From Siculibacillus sp. (GTDB lineage Bacteria; Pseudomonadota; Alphaproteobacteria; Rhizobiales; Ancalomicrobiaceae): 64,000 bases of DNA. The notes beneath the pieces are model-generated. The model was not told the origin of the DNA. It saw only the letters and a program-made list of their open reading frames with translations, and did not search any database. Shown one piece after another: positions 35,039 through 44,035 of the stretch. The position numbers and the translations under genes are program-made. Where the stretch lies: contig JAOTSD010000011.1 of NCBI GenBank assembly GCA_030247555.1, forward strand, positions 1-64,000, written 5' to 3'. How positions within the stretch are numbered: the stretch's first letter is position 1; each line of letters starts with the position of its first letter.

Positions 35039-36577
35039 TCAGTCGGTGCGATCGATCCAGATCTCCACCCGCCGGTTGAGGGCGCGCCCCTCCGCCGTCG
35101 CGTTGTCGGCGATCGGTTCCTGTTCGCCGCGCCCGTCGACCCGCACCCGATCCGGCTGTGACAGCCCCGGTTGCAGGGTCAGGCCGACCTGCTTCGCCCG
35201 CTCCTTCGACAGTTCGAAATTGGAGCGGAAGCGGCTGGACGAGGAGAGCTTGACGGTGTCGGTGTGCCCTATCAACAGGATCGGCCCGACCTCCTTCTCC
35301 AACGTCTTGGCGATGCTCTCGGCGAGCGGTCCGAACTCGGGCCGCACCTCGGCCTTGCCCGATGCGAAGAGGAAATTGGCGCCGAGCCGCACGATGATGT
35401 GCGTCCCGACGGCGTCGGCGCTGGCGTCGCCGGTGGCGATCCGGTCGGCGAGGGCGAGGCGGATGCGTTGCAACTGGGTGAGCGGCGCATCCGGCTTGGG
35501 CGGCGGCGGCTCCGGCGGCTTGGGTGGAGGCGGCGCCGGAACGGTCCGATACAAAGCAAGCTTCGCCGGCGGATGCAGCGACGCCATGGCGTCGGTCGCC
35601 GCCTCCGCATCGCGGGCGAGCAGCGCCAGATAGACGAGATAGAGCGCCGCCACCCCGGCGACGACCACCGATCCCACCACCCAGGTCGGGATCCGCAATC
35701 GACCGGCCCGCGATCTCAGGTCGAGACCGCGCCAGCGCGGCGACAGATCCTCCGCCGTCGCCGGCCGAACGCTCTTCAGAACTTCGTAGGTGCGCCGTTG
35801 CAGGTCGTGGAGCGCCGCCTCGCCGTTGTCGACGGTGCGGTAGCGCCCCTGGAAGCCGAGCGCCAGACAGGCGTGCTGGAGTTCGAGCAGTTCGACGTTG
35901 TGGGTCGGATCGGCGATCGTCCGATCGAGGATCTCGAAGAAGCGGACACCGCCGACCCGTTCGCCGAAGAAGCGGCTGAGCATCGAGTACTGCGCCCACA
36001 CGTGGCGGTCCTCGGCCGGGATGTTCTGCACGATGTCGTCGGCGGTGGCGCACAGGACGTATTTCGCCATCGTCACCTGGGCGTCGGCGATCCCCGCCTG
36101 ACGGACCTCGAGCTCGAAGTTGGTGACCGAATCGGCGACGTGCTCCATCAACTCGGCGAAAGAGGCACGCATCAACGCGATGCGCAGCCGGCCGAGCAGC
36201 AGCAGCATCGGCCCCGCCGCCCGCATGATCGGGTTGCGATTGGGCACGATGAGTTCGCTGCGTTGAAGCAGCGTCGGGCCCGGCCCCGCCCCCATGGCGG
36301 CGCGGATGTCCGGTCGGTTCAGCCCCCATTCGTCCCGCGGTGTCGGCGATTGGGGAGCGGCCGGCGCGAAGGGTTGGCGCCCCATCGGGTCGCTCGCCGA
36401 AGATCCCGAGCCGGTCCGCCACTGCTGCGCCGAGCCCCCTTCGCCGCTCCACCGCGGCGTCTGCGGCGGCGGCGCGGCCGGTGTCGGAGGCGTCGGCTGC
36501 TGAGGCCGACGACCGCCCGGATTGGGGCGGAAGACGGTTCGTTCACCCTCGGAGGAATCGAACGGATCGTCGGCCAT
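35039..36577 (-). CDS. tssL: T6SS protein TssL (DotU) with C-terminal OmpA domain
   Basis: 512 aa. A Pro-rich N-terminal region (1-95) precedes the cytoplasmic DotU domain (about 96-300), with motifs such as AEDRHVWAQYSMLSRFFGE and LALGFQGRYR. One membrane helix (about 314-338) follows, then a linker and an OmpA-like peptidoglycan-binding domain (about 390-512) containing LIGHTDTV and RVEIWIDR. It is an evolved TssL that can itself anchor the membrane complex to the cell wall, which may compensate for the missing TssJ. The ATG at 36577 shares a base with the tssK stop (TGATG). A GTG one codon earlier is also possible. Confidence 0.93.
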   Translation of the reverse strand: MADDPFDSSEGERTVFRPNPGGRRPQQPTPPTPAAPPPQTPRWSGEGGSAQQWRTGSGSSASDPMGRQPFAPAAPQSPTPRDEWGLNRPDIRAAMGAGPGPTLLQRSELIVPNRNPIMRAAGPMLLLLGRLRIALMRASFAELMEHVADSVTNFELEVRQAGIADAQVTMAKYVLCATADDIVQNIPAEDRHVWAQYSMLSRFFGERVGGVRFFEILDRTIADPTHNVELLELQHACLALGFQGRYRTVDNGEAALHDLQRRTYEVLKSVRPATAEDLSPRWRGLDLRSRAGRLRIPTWVVGSVVVAGVAALYLVYLALLARDAEAATDAMASLHPPAKLALYRTVPAPPPPKPPEPPPPKPDAPLTQLQRIRLALADRIATGDASADAVGTHIIVRLGANFLFASGKAEVRPEFGPLAESIAKTLEKEVGPILLIGHTDTVKLSSSSRFRSNFELSKERAKQVGLTLQPGLSQPDRVRVDGRGEQEPIADNATAEGRALNRRVEIWIDRTD

Positions 36578-37911
36578 CACCGGTCCTCCATGATCGCCCA
36601 GAGTTCGAGCGTCAACCCGGGCCAGTCACTCGAGAAATGCATGCCGATCGACGTCGCGACCGAGAACTCGGGCCAGAGCGGAGACGTCTTGTCGAGGTAG
36701 AAATAGACGTGATCGGTGATCGCCCGGATCTGCGGCGGCGGCGTCGGCAGATGCACCAGCGGCACGCCCGGCAGATGGGTGTGCACGATCTCGTTCATCT
36801 TGGTGTTCGGCCCGATCTTGAAGAGATTGGGGAACTCCCGCTGGATGTCGCCGAGCGGCCGCGCGGCGGCGACCTCCAGAATGAAATTGGCGTTGCGGAA
36901 CAGCGCCCGGTCGCGGATGACCGAGATGAAGGCGTTCGAGGCGCGCTCGACGATCTCCAGCCGGATCGCCCGCCGCCCCATGCGCGCCGACAGGTAGTCC
37001 TGGACGTCGCGCAACAGCGGCGCGAACACCGTCTCGAGCGCGTCGTGGTCGTAGGTGCCGTAGTCGCGCGCCCGCCGTTCGCGCGTCGCGAAGGTGGCCA
37101 GCTCGCCCGCCAATCGCAGCGTCTCGACATAGAGGCGCTCGGGATGGACGTAGGTCGAGCGGCGCAGGTGGCGGAAGATCGGAATCGTCCGGTTGAGGAG
37201 TTGCAGCAGCAGGTAGTCGGCGCTCTGCAGACCGCCGCCGGCGGTCGGATCGGCGGCGTAGCGGGCCAATTCCTCGAGCTTGGTCTCGATCCAGCCGATG
37301 ATGCGGTCGATCCAGCCGTCGACCACCGGATGGGCCGAACAGACGAGCAGTGGCGGCACGAACTTGTCGTCGACCACCACGGTGCGGTCGCGCACTTCGA
37401 GGATGCGCGCGATCGGCATGTTGACGTAGCCCGGCTTCGGCGTCTTGCGCACCTCGAGCGCGAGGTCGAGATGGGCGACGTCGATCTCCTCCTCGCGCGG
37501 CAGGTCGGCGGTCGAATCGACGAAGATCTCGGGCTCGGTGTACCAGCGCGTGGCGCTGCGCGCGTCGCGGTTCGCCACCTCACGAGTGTTGACCGAGGCC
37601 AGAGGCAGCGTCAGCCACACGGTGAGTTTGGAAGCGTCCGCCGACACGTCGATCGGTTCGGGCAGCGGCCCGTCGGCCGGCAGGTCGAAGGGGGTTCCGT
37701 CCGGCATGACGCCGGCGGCGCGGCGCAGGCCGATCCGGCACTGTTGTGTCAGGTCGCGGTCGAGCTCGACCGCGAAGAAACCCCACGGATAGGGCGTCGC
37801 GACCTGGACCCGCTTCTCCACGTAGCGTTCGTGGTAGCGGTCGTTCTGTTGGAAGTGCTGTGGCTTGAGAAAGAGCCCTTCCGACCACAGGACCTTGCTG
37901 TACCAGGACAT
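36577..37911 (-). CDS. tssK: T6SS baseplate protein TssK
   Basis: 444 aa. The start MSWYSKVLWSEGLFLKPQHFQQ is highly characteristic of TssK, the trimeric connector between baseplate and the TssLM membrane complex. Length and the DHVYFYLD and SLWPEFSVA type C-terminal head region fit the family. It lies between tagH (66 nt) and tssL, with a one-base overlap with the latter, and is encoded by the minus strand like the rest of the locus. Confidence 0.95.
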   Translation of the reverse strand: MSWYSKVLWSEGLFLKPQHFQQNDRYHERYVEKRVQVATPYPWGFFAVELDRDLTQQCRIGLRRAAGVMPDGTPFDLPADGPLPEPIDVSADASKLTVWLTLPLASVNTREVANRDARSATRWYTEPEIFVDSTADLPREEEIDVAHLDLALEVRKTPKPGYVNMPIARILEVRDRTVVVDDKFVPPLLVCSAHPVVDGWIDRIIGWIETKLEELARYAADPTAGGGLQSADYLLLQLLNRTIPIFRHLRRSTYVHPERLYVETLRLAGELATFATRERRARDYGTYDHDALETVFAPLLRDVQDYLSARMGRRAIRLEIVERASNAFISVIRDRALFRNANFILEVAAARPLGDIQREFPNLFKIGPNTKMNEIVHTHLPGVPLVHLPTPPPQIRAITDHVYFYLDKTSPLWPEFSVATSIGMHFSSDWPGLTLELWAIMEDR

Positions 37912-37977
37912 TAAGCCGCCCCATCCGCTCCGTCCGGCTCAGCCGGGCCGCAGCCGCCGCAGGAAATTTCCGAACCG

Positions 37978-39336
37978 TCACCGCCGACCCGAACGCGTAC
38001 CGAGCCGATCGTAGCAATCGGAGAAATACAACATGAACCGACCGATCATACCATCTTCGTTGTGCGCCACCTTTGCGCGCCATTTCGTGACGAAGAGGTC
38101 CCAGAAGCGCGCCTTGCGGTTCCCCATGAGGGAACCCAGCGCGCTGTCCGGCCCCGCCTCCTTCTCGATCCGTTCCGGCTCGAGATCCTCGATCAGGATC
38201 TTCAGCGCCTGCTGAATCGCCGCGAAGGTCCGCAACTGGTGATTCGACAGGTCGCCGAAGCTCTCGATCAGCGTCGAGCGCCCGTCGAGATAGCTGCGCA
38301 GCGGCGGTCCGAGCAGCAGACGGATCGCCTCGTCCGGCGTCGGCGAGAACTTCAGCGGATTGTTGTCGGTCGGCCCGACCATCGTGTGCTGGGTCGAGCG
38401 CATGGCGCGCTTGGTCTCGGAACGGGCGGCGAGCAGCGCCATCATCTGCTCGACCACGATCCGCAGCATCGCGCCGACGTCCTGCATGAGGTCCGCGGGA
38501 TCACGCTGCGCCAGCACTTCGGGCGGAATGCCCGCTCCCTTGGCGAGCTCGGCGAGGAGATCGACGACACCGGCGTTCGCGGCCGCCATCGGCGTCGCCT
38601 GCCGAGGCGACGGGCGCGGTGGCGGGGCGACCGGTTCGGGGCGCACTTCGCCGACCGGCGCGGCTCGAGGCGGATCCACGTGATCGGGCGGCGGCGGGCG
38701 GCGCGCGGCCGGAACCTCCGCCACCGGTGGCGTCGGAAGTTCGCCGAAATTCGCGGGCGGCTGCGGCCGGCGCGGCTCCGGGCGCGGCGGTGCGTCGTCG
38801 CGCGGCCATTCGGGTTTCGGCGGCGGTGGCGCGGCGGCGGTCGGCACGTCGAACACCTGATCGAGAAAGTCCGGCTTCCTCGGCGTCTCGGGCCGGATGA
38901 CGAATTCCTGCCTGTTGCCCGGCGGTACCGAACTCGGCACCGCCCAGAGATCCTCGTCGGCGGCGACCGGCCGTGGCGTGACCTCCGGCCGCGGCGGGCG
39001 CGACGGCGCCTCGCCGGCCTGGTCGTCCTCCACCACGATGATGTAGTTGCCGATCAACAGTCGATCGCCGTTTCGCAACCGGTGCGGCCCGTTCAGCCGG
39101 CGGTCACTGCCGTTGACGAAGGTGCCGTTGGTCGAGACGTCGTGGAGAACGTATCCGCCGTCCGCCCAGCGGACCTCGCAGTGACGGCTGGAGATGAAGC
39201 GCGTCGAATCCGGAAGTGTCCAATCGAGATACGGATCACGGCCGATGTCGATCCCACGACGGCCCGAGATGCGAAACTCCGTCGGACCGCCGTCCGGAAG
39301 CGTCGTCTCGTTCTCGATACGCAGTACCAGCGCCAT
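37978..39336 (-). CDS. tagH: T6SS FHA-domain protein TagH (Fha)
   Basis: 452 aa. An FHA domain is at residues about 1-105, with the phosphothreonine-binding pieces GRDPYLDWTL, SRHCEV and STNGTFVNG. A long Pro/Arg-rich linker (about 110-270) precedes the C-terminal TagH domain (about 280-450), with LLAELAKGAG and FSPTPDEAIRLLLG. The protein is phosphorylated by PpkA in related systems and promotes T6SS assembly. The ATG at 39336 begins the FHA strand MALVLRIENET. An upstream in-frame ATG at 39402 would add 22 unconserved residues. Confidence 0.92.
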   Translation of the reverse strand: MALVLRIENETTLPDGGPTEFRISGRRGIDIGRDPYLDWTLPDSTRFISSRHCEVRWADGGYVLHDVSTNGTFVNGSDRRLNGPHRLRNGDRLLIGNYIIVVEDDQAGEAPSRPPRPEVTPRPVAADEDLWAVPSSVPPGNRQEFVIRPETPRKPDFLDQVFDVPTAAAPPPPKPEWPRDDAPPRPEPRRPQPPANFGELPTPPVAEVPAARRPPPPDHVDPPRAAPVGEVRPEPVAPPPRPSPRQATPMAAANAGVVDLLAELAKGAGIPPEVLAQRDPADLMQDVGAMLRIVVEQMMALLAARSETKRAMRSTQHTMVGPTDNNPLKFSPTPDEAIRLLLGPPLRSYLDGRSTLIESFGDLSNHQLRTFAAIQQALKILIEDLEPERIEKEAGPDSALGSLMGNRKARFWDLFVTKWRAKVAHNEDGMIGRFMLYFSDCYDRLGTRSGRR

Positions 39337-39511
39337 GAGCGGTATTCCCGATCGATCCACCGAACCGCAGATACGGTCGGAAAGCACAGGGGCGGCGTTC
39401 ACCGCGCGGAGGTGTCCGCAACTCTAGCACGGCGGTCGAGCGAAGGAACAGAAGCGAAGGCGGGTCGCTCACATTCCCGCCCCGCCGGAGCGCCCGCGTC
39501 CTGCGGCCCGT

Positions 39512-40126
39512 TCATGCCGGCGCCCCCCCCTCGGCGCGAGCCCGCAGGTAGGCGCCGGCCTCTGCCCCGACGTCGTCGTCGCCACCCGCCACCTCGAGCG
39601 CCAGGCGAACACAGAGACGGACGAAGGCGGCACGGTCCCCTTCGCGGTCGAGGGTGTCCCGCGTGATCGTCAACGCGTTGCGCAGCGCCTTGCCGCACAG
39701 ATCCGGCGGCGCCGCGACCGGATGAGCCATGGTCGGGTCCATCGGCCCGCCCGACCACACCACCGCCCACAGGAGCCAGGTCACGGCGCGGCTCGGATCG
39801 CCGCCGGAGCACAGGTCGAACGCCGCCCGCCGCCGCCGGTCGTCGGCGGTACGGACCCAGGCGGCGGCCGTCTCCCAAGAGGTGCGTTCGTCGCGCGCCG
39901 GCCCCCCGTCGCGCTCGAACAGGCATCGACACGCCCACCACACCGCCTCGCGACGCGGCAGCAGGAAGGCGCAGAAATCGAAGGCTTCGTCCGCCCGCCC
40001 CTCGCGCAGTGCCCGCTCGAGGTACGCGATCGGTTCGTCCTCGCTCGGCTTCACCCGGAGGACCGTATCAAGGTCCGAGTAGGCGTCGAAGACGTCGGCG
40101 ATGGTGGGAAAGCGGATGCGCCGCAT
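39512..40126 (-). CDS. DUF6931-like T6SS-associated protein
   Basis: 204 aa, mostly helical and Ala/Arg-rich, no membrane segment. The N-terminal region (FPTIADVFDAYSDL) and the later REGRADEAFDFCAFLLPRREAVWWACRC stretch match small proteins found beside vgrG or fha in T6SS clusters (DUF6931). It starts at the ATG at 40126, with GGAGG upstream, only 34 nt after the vgrG stop, so it is translated with vgrG. It may help VgrG loading or baseplate assembly. The function is not established. An upstream in-frame start at 40183 lies within vgrG and is not supported. Confidence 0.72.
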   Translation of the reverse strand: MRRIRFPTIADVFDAYSDLDTVLRVKPSEDEPIAYLERALREGRADEAFDFCAFLLPRREAVWWACRCLFERDGGPARDERTSWETAAAWVRTADDRRRRAAFDLCSGGDPSRAVTWLLWAVVWSGGPMDPTMAHPVAAPPDLCGKALRNALTITRDTLDREGDRAAFVRLCVRLALEVAGGDDDVGAEAGAYLRARAEGGAPA

Positions 40127-40160
40127 GCGGGTCGAACCTCCGGAACGTCTCGGCCGCGGA

Positions 40161-42047
40161 TCAGTTGATCTTGATGACCGCACCTTGGATGGTCATCGGC
40201 CCATCCGCCTTGGTTTCGACGATACCGCCGTGCGTCGATTGCTGTCCGCTGGCGTCGATCTTGATGTTGGTCGACTTGATGGTGATCGAGGTCGGATCCA
40301 TCACGATGGTGCTTCCACCGCACTTGATCGTGATTTTCTTGCCGGCCGTGATGGTGATTTCGTTCTCGACGTCGATCTTCTGATCGTGTCCGACCTTGAT
40401 CTTGTGGTCGCCGACCTTGACGATGTGTTCGTCGTCACCGTTGACGAGTTCCGTGAGCCGCGAGCTCTTGCCCTGCGGCGTGTCGAAATTGGTGCCGACC
40501 TTGCGCGTCTCCTTGTTCTGGACCAGCGAGTCGAGGTCCTTCTCGGCGCGCAGCCACACCTGCTCGGAGCTCTTCTTGTCCTCGAAGCGGAATTCGTTGA
40601 AGCCGCCGCCGCCCTTGCTGGAATCGGTCTTCCACCCCGCCTTGGTCTTCTCCGCCGGCAGCGCCCAGGGCACCCTGTTGTCGCCGTTGTAGACGGTCCC
40701 GACCACCAGCGGGCGATCCGGATCGCCCTCGAGGAATTCGACCACCACCTCCTGACCGTGGCGCGGATGGAAGGCCGAACCCCACTGCTTGCCCGACCAC
40801 ATCTCGGCGACGCGGATCCAGCACGACTGCTTCTTCTTGCGGTCCCAATGGAACTGCACCTTGATGCGGCCGTGTTCGTCGACGGTGATCTCTTCCCCGT
40901 CCTCGCCCACCACCTTGGCGGTCTGGATGCCGTGGATGAGCGGCTTCGACGTCAGGATCGGCGCGCGGAACGGCCGCGAACTCGGCTGGAAGACGTAACT
41001 GCCGACGTAGCGGGTGTCGGGGTCGGACCCGGTGTTGGAGCGGTAGCCGCCCGCCGACACCGAATGGCTGGCCCGCACCACCAGATACTCGATGTTCTCG
41101 CTCTTGCGGGTGTGCCCCTTGAGGGACATCTTGCCGCCCGGATAGACCGACGGCGCTTCGCCGTGGCCGAGGCGACGCTGATCCTCGCCCTGTCGGGCCT
41201 GCAGCCGGACTTTGGCGAAGGTGTCGCCGGCCGACCGCTCGATGTAACGCCCCGGGTAGTCGTAGATCTCGAGGCTGGAATGGGCGTAGCCGCCCGGCGA
41301 CTGCGAGTTGGCGAGCAACGAGGCGCCCGGTTTCTTGAAGTCGTAGTCGTTGAGGGCGGAAGCGCCGTTGCGGAAGCGGCGCTCCATCGTCCAAGTGTGG
41401 ATGTGCTCCGTGTCGCGACGGTAGGCGCCGATCAGCGGAATGAAATCCCGCGATGCACCTCCTTCGATCGGTTGATGCCCGCCCGGCCCATCGGTCAGGA
41501 TCATCACGTGCTTGTCCTGACTGTGTTTGAAGAAATAGTAGATTCCGTGCTCCTCCATCAGCCGCGAGACGAAAGTCATGTGCGTCTCGCGATACTGGAC
41601 GCAATACTCCATCTTCGGATAGGAGCCGGAGAGCTTGAGCTCGTAGTCGGTGAAGCCGGCCTCGTCGAAGACTTCCTTGATGATGTCCGAGACGGTCTTC
41701 TCTTGGAAGAAGCGGCAGTCGATGGTGTGGTCGAGCAGCCAGAACCAGGGACGCAGCACCAGCGAATAAGTGTGGAGGCCGTCCTCGATGCCGGTGAAGC
41801 GGCCTTCCGCCGCGACGCCGTTGAACCAGCGCACCAGTCCGCCGTAGCTCAGCACCTTCACGGCACAGTTGCGACCGATCAGCGCGTCGAAGTCGAGGTT
41901 CTCGTCCTCGCCGGCCGCTTCCACCGAGATCTCGAAGATCTCGCTCAGGCCTTCGGTCACGTGCACGTTCGACAGGACGAGCACGTCCGGACCGAGCGGC
42001 GTGAAGAGCTGGGCGACCCGGTTCTGTTGGAGAATTCCACCCGCCAT
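40161..42047 (-). CDS. tssI: T6SS spike protein VgrG (TssI)
   Basis: 628 aa, a standard-length VgrG: gp27-like part (about 1-370), OB-fold gp5-like part (WDRKKKQSCWIRVAEMWSGKQWG near 400) and a beta-helix with the GDHKIKVG-type repeats at the end. There is no extra C-terminal effector domain. The ATG at 42047, behind GAGGAAGG, is preferred over one five codons upstream. A terminator and a separate promoter-like gap precede it, so vgrG with the DUF6931 gene may be an independent unit. Cargo is probably attached through adaptor proteins or Hcp. No PAAR protein is visible in the window. Confidence 0.95.
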   Translation of the reverse strand: MAGGILQQNRVAQLFTPLGPDVLVLSNVHVTEGLSEIFEISVEAAGEDENLDFDALIGRNCAVKVLSYGGLVRWFNGVAAEGRFTGIEDGLHTYSLVLRPWFWLLDHTIDCRFFQEKTVSDIIKEVFDEAGFTDYELKLSGSYPKMEYCVQYRETHMTFVSRLMEEHGIYYFFKHSQDKHVMILTDGPGGHQPIEGGASRDFIPLIGAYRRDTEHIHTWTMERRFRNGASALNDYDFKKPGASLLANSQSPGGYAHSSLEIYDYPGRYIERSAGDTFAKVRLQARQGEDQRRLGHGEAPSVYPGGKMSLKGHTRKSENIEYLVVRASHSVSAGGYRSNTGSDPDTRYVGSYVFQPSSRPFRAPILTSKPLIHGIQTAKVVGEDGEEITVDEHGRIKVQFHWDRKKKQSCWIRVAEMWSGKQWGSAFHPRHGQEVVVEFLEGDPDRPLVVGTVYNGDNRVPWALPAEKTKAGWKTDSSKGGGGFNEFRFEDKKSSEQVWLRAEKDLDSLVQNKETRKVGTNFDTPQGKSSRLTELVNGDDEHIVKVGDHKIKVGHDQKIDVENEITITAGKKITIKCGGSTIVMDPTSITIKSTNIKIDASGQQSTHGGIVETKADGPMTIQGAVIKIN

Positions 42048-42132
42048 GTCGACCTTCCTCATCGAAGACGAAACGGACGCGACGTTTCGAAATCACGGGA
42101 GTCCCGAGAAATATCTCGATCTGAAATGAAAC

Positions 42133-42176
42133 CCCTGCGCCGGTCGACGCCGCACGCGTCGCCGTCCGGCGCAGGG
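42133..42176 (-). terminator. Strong minus-strand terminator upstream of vgrG
   Basis: CCCTGCGCCGG (42133-42143) is the exact reverse complement of 42166-42176, an 11-bp stem. The loop carries a further CGACG/CGTCG pairing. On the minus strand it is followed by GGTTTCATTTC, a T-rich tail. It lies about 145 nt after the stop of the NlpC/P60-like gene. Just beyond it is CGAGA-N4-TCTCG (42105-42118), a small palindrome ahead of vgrG. Confidence 0.7.
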
Positions 42177-42321
42177 CGAGAAGCCACGCCCCGATCGTCC
42201 GGCGATCCCACCGCCCGACCGACGACACCGACCGCGCCGCTCCGACGCGGCTCCCGGCGGAGGAAGATTGTCACCGCCGGAATCCTTTGGCAATCGCGTA
42301 CTTCCGCCGCCCTGTCGGGGC

Positions 42322-44019
42322 TCACTGATCCTTGAGGGCGGTGTAGCGGACCGGCGCGTAGCCGCGGGCGAGCAGCACCGACAACGGATAGACGTTGCGA
42401 CAGACGCGCCCGTTGCATCCGCCGGTGGACGCCTCCAGCACCTCCACCTTGCGATCCGGCGTGAACTTGACGAACAGCATCACGTGGCTGCCCGGCTTGT
42501 TGAGCGCATCGCCGGGCTTGAGGTCCCAGGGATTGGAGAGCCGCTGGGTGATGCTCGGGATGTCCGCCGTGGTGTGGTGGCGCGACAGGCCCCAGCACTG
42601 GCTGACGAAGGCCGAACAGTCGACGCCGACCACGTCACGCCGCGGATTCTCGCGCGTGCACCAGTTGCCGGCGAGCACGCCGCGGTCCACCTGGCGCTTG
42701 AAGTTGATGAAGGAGCCGAAGCAGCCCCAGCAATAGGGGATGCCGCGCACCTCCTGCCCGACCTTGCGGTCGAGATAGCCCGGCCGTCGCGTCCGCCCCT
42801 CGAAGCCGACGCAGGCGCGGTCGGGGTCGGGTCCGTAGTTCTTGGCCGTCACCATCCATTTGAGCCCTTCGAAGGCGAGCCCGGTCTGGATGGCGCCGAG
42901 CCGGGTCCCCGGGCGGATGGCGGTGATGAACTTCTGGTCGGCCTCCACGAGTCCCGGCGACGGCTCGGGTGCGCGCGTCGGCGCCACGTCGACGATGCCC
43001 TTCTTGCCCGGTGTCCGGCGCGTCACCTCGATGATCGAGACGCCGCTGGCGTCGGACTTCAGGTAGAGCACCTGCCCCTTGGGCGTGACGGTGACGAAGC
43101 GGCGCGACGGGAACTGGTCGGGGGCGATCGGCAGGTCGTAGATGCGGACGAGCCGCCCGGCGCGATCGAAGGCGACGACGAAGGCGCCCGAGGCCTCCTT
43201 CGGCTTGGCGGCGATGCTCTCGGTGAACACGTAGGTGTCGCCGCGACCGATCACGTCGAGGATCTCGATGGCGCCGAGCTTGCCGACGACCTGCAGGCGC
43301 ATGCGGCGCAGATCGAGCGGATTGGACTCCGGCCGCAACTCGATGATCGCGCTCCGCCCGTCCTTCTGGGTGACGATCTCGATGTCGACCGCACCGAGAG
43401 CCTGGGAGGCGACGTGTTGACGGATCGGCGCCCCGAGTTCGTCGGAGGTCGCGGCGCGCCCCGCCGCCTCCACCGCCTCCACCTCGCTCGACGGCATCTG
43501 CGAGCCCATCTGGGCGAATGCGGAGCGCGTGTCGTCGTCGACGTCGCCGACGGCGCGGGCCTCGAGCGTCCCCTCGCCACCCGCCGACGCGCGTCCTTCC
43601 AGCGCATGGACGCCGCCGTCCCAGACGTAGAGCCGGTTTTTCACCGCCACCACGTCCTGCGGGACCAATCCCTCGGGGAGCTTCATCGTCTCGATCGGCG
43701 CGTCCGAGCCGGTCCCCTTCATCGTCAGGATGCGGCCGTTCAACTGGTCGAGCAGGAAGACGCGCCCGTCCGGGGCGGCGAAGATCGCCGATGGCCCCAC
43801 ACCTTCCTCGTCGGCACCCGGCGGGCGAACACCGATCGAATCGGCTCCGTGGCCGACGCCGAGTCGACGCAGCACGGTCTCCGATTGGGCGAAGGCGGCC
43901 GGTCCGGCCGTCACACCCGCCAGCGTCGTGACCAGCACTGCGATCGAGGGCACGAGCCGGCCGAAACGCCCGAGGCCGGATCGTGAGTGGAGCCGATTCC
44001 GGCTATCCAGGCTGATCAT
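42322..44019 (-). CDS. Exported protein with NlpC/P60-like cysteine peptidase domain
   Basis: 565 aa. A signal peptide (about 1-44, ending AFAQ) is followed by a beta-rich region (about 60-400) with propeller-like pieces (IFAAPDGRVFLLDQLNGRI, QDVVAVKNRLYVWDGG, SGAFVVAFDRAGRLVRIYDLP). The C-terminal domain (about 415-565) has a catalytic Cys near 468 in GVDCSAFVSQ, a His near 512 in KPGSHVMLF and a third polar residue near 529, the NlpC/P60 pattern of peptidoglycan endopeptidases. Extra cysteines (CWGCFG, CNGRVC) suggest disulfides. It follows the DUF4424 gene by 16 nt and precedes vgrG. It may remodel the cell wall for the T6SS, or be a periplasmic effector. The signal peptide favours the first. 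Confidence 0.72.
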   Translation of the reverse strand: MISLDSRNRLHSRSGLGRFGRLVPSIAVLVTTLAGVTAGPAAFAQSETVLRRLGVGHGADSIGVRPPGADEEGVGPSAIFAAPDGRVFLLDQLNGRILTMKGTGSDAPIETMKLPEGLVPQDVVAVKNRLYVWDGGVHALEGRASAGGEGTLEARAVGDVDDDTRSAFAQMGSQMPSSEVEAVEAAGRAATSDELGAPIRQHVASQALGAVDIEIVTQKDGRSAIIELRPESNPLDLRRMRLQVVGKLGAIEILDVIGRGDTYVFTESIAAKPKEASGAFVVAFDRAGRLVRIYDLPIAPDQFPSRRFVTVTPKGQVLYLKSDASGVSIIEVTRRTPGKKGIVDVAPTRAPEPSPGLVEADQKFITAIRPGTRLGAIQTGLAFEGLKWMVTAKNYGPDPDRACVGFEGRTRRPGYLDRKVGQEVRGIPYCWGCFGSFINFKRQVDRGVLAGNWCTRENPRRDVVGVDCSAFVSQCWGLSRHHTTADIPSITQRLSNPWDLKPGDALNKPGSHVMLFVKFTPDRKVEVLEASTGGCNGRVCRNVYPLSVLLARGYAPVRYTALKDQ

Positions 44020-44035
44020 GAGGCCGATGTCCTCC

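Noticed and set aside
30313..35079. A 1588-codon open frame on the plus strand across the T6SS genes
   Set aside because: It lies opposite tssM, tagF and pppA, is rich in Arg/Asp/His as expected of an antisense shadow in GC-rich DNA, and has no recognisable domain. The minus-strand genes are unmistakable.
40161..42047. VgrG as an evolved spike with a C-terminal toxin domain
   Set aside because: The protein ends with the normal beta-helix repeats at 628 residues. No extension is present.
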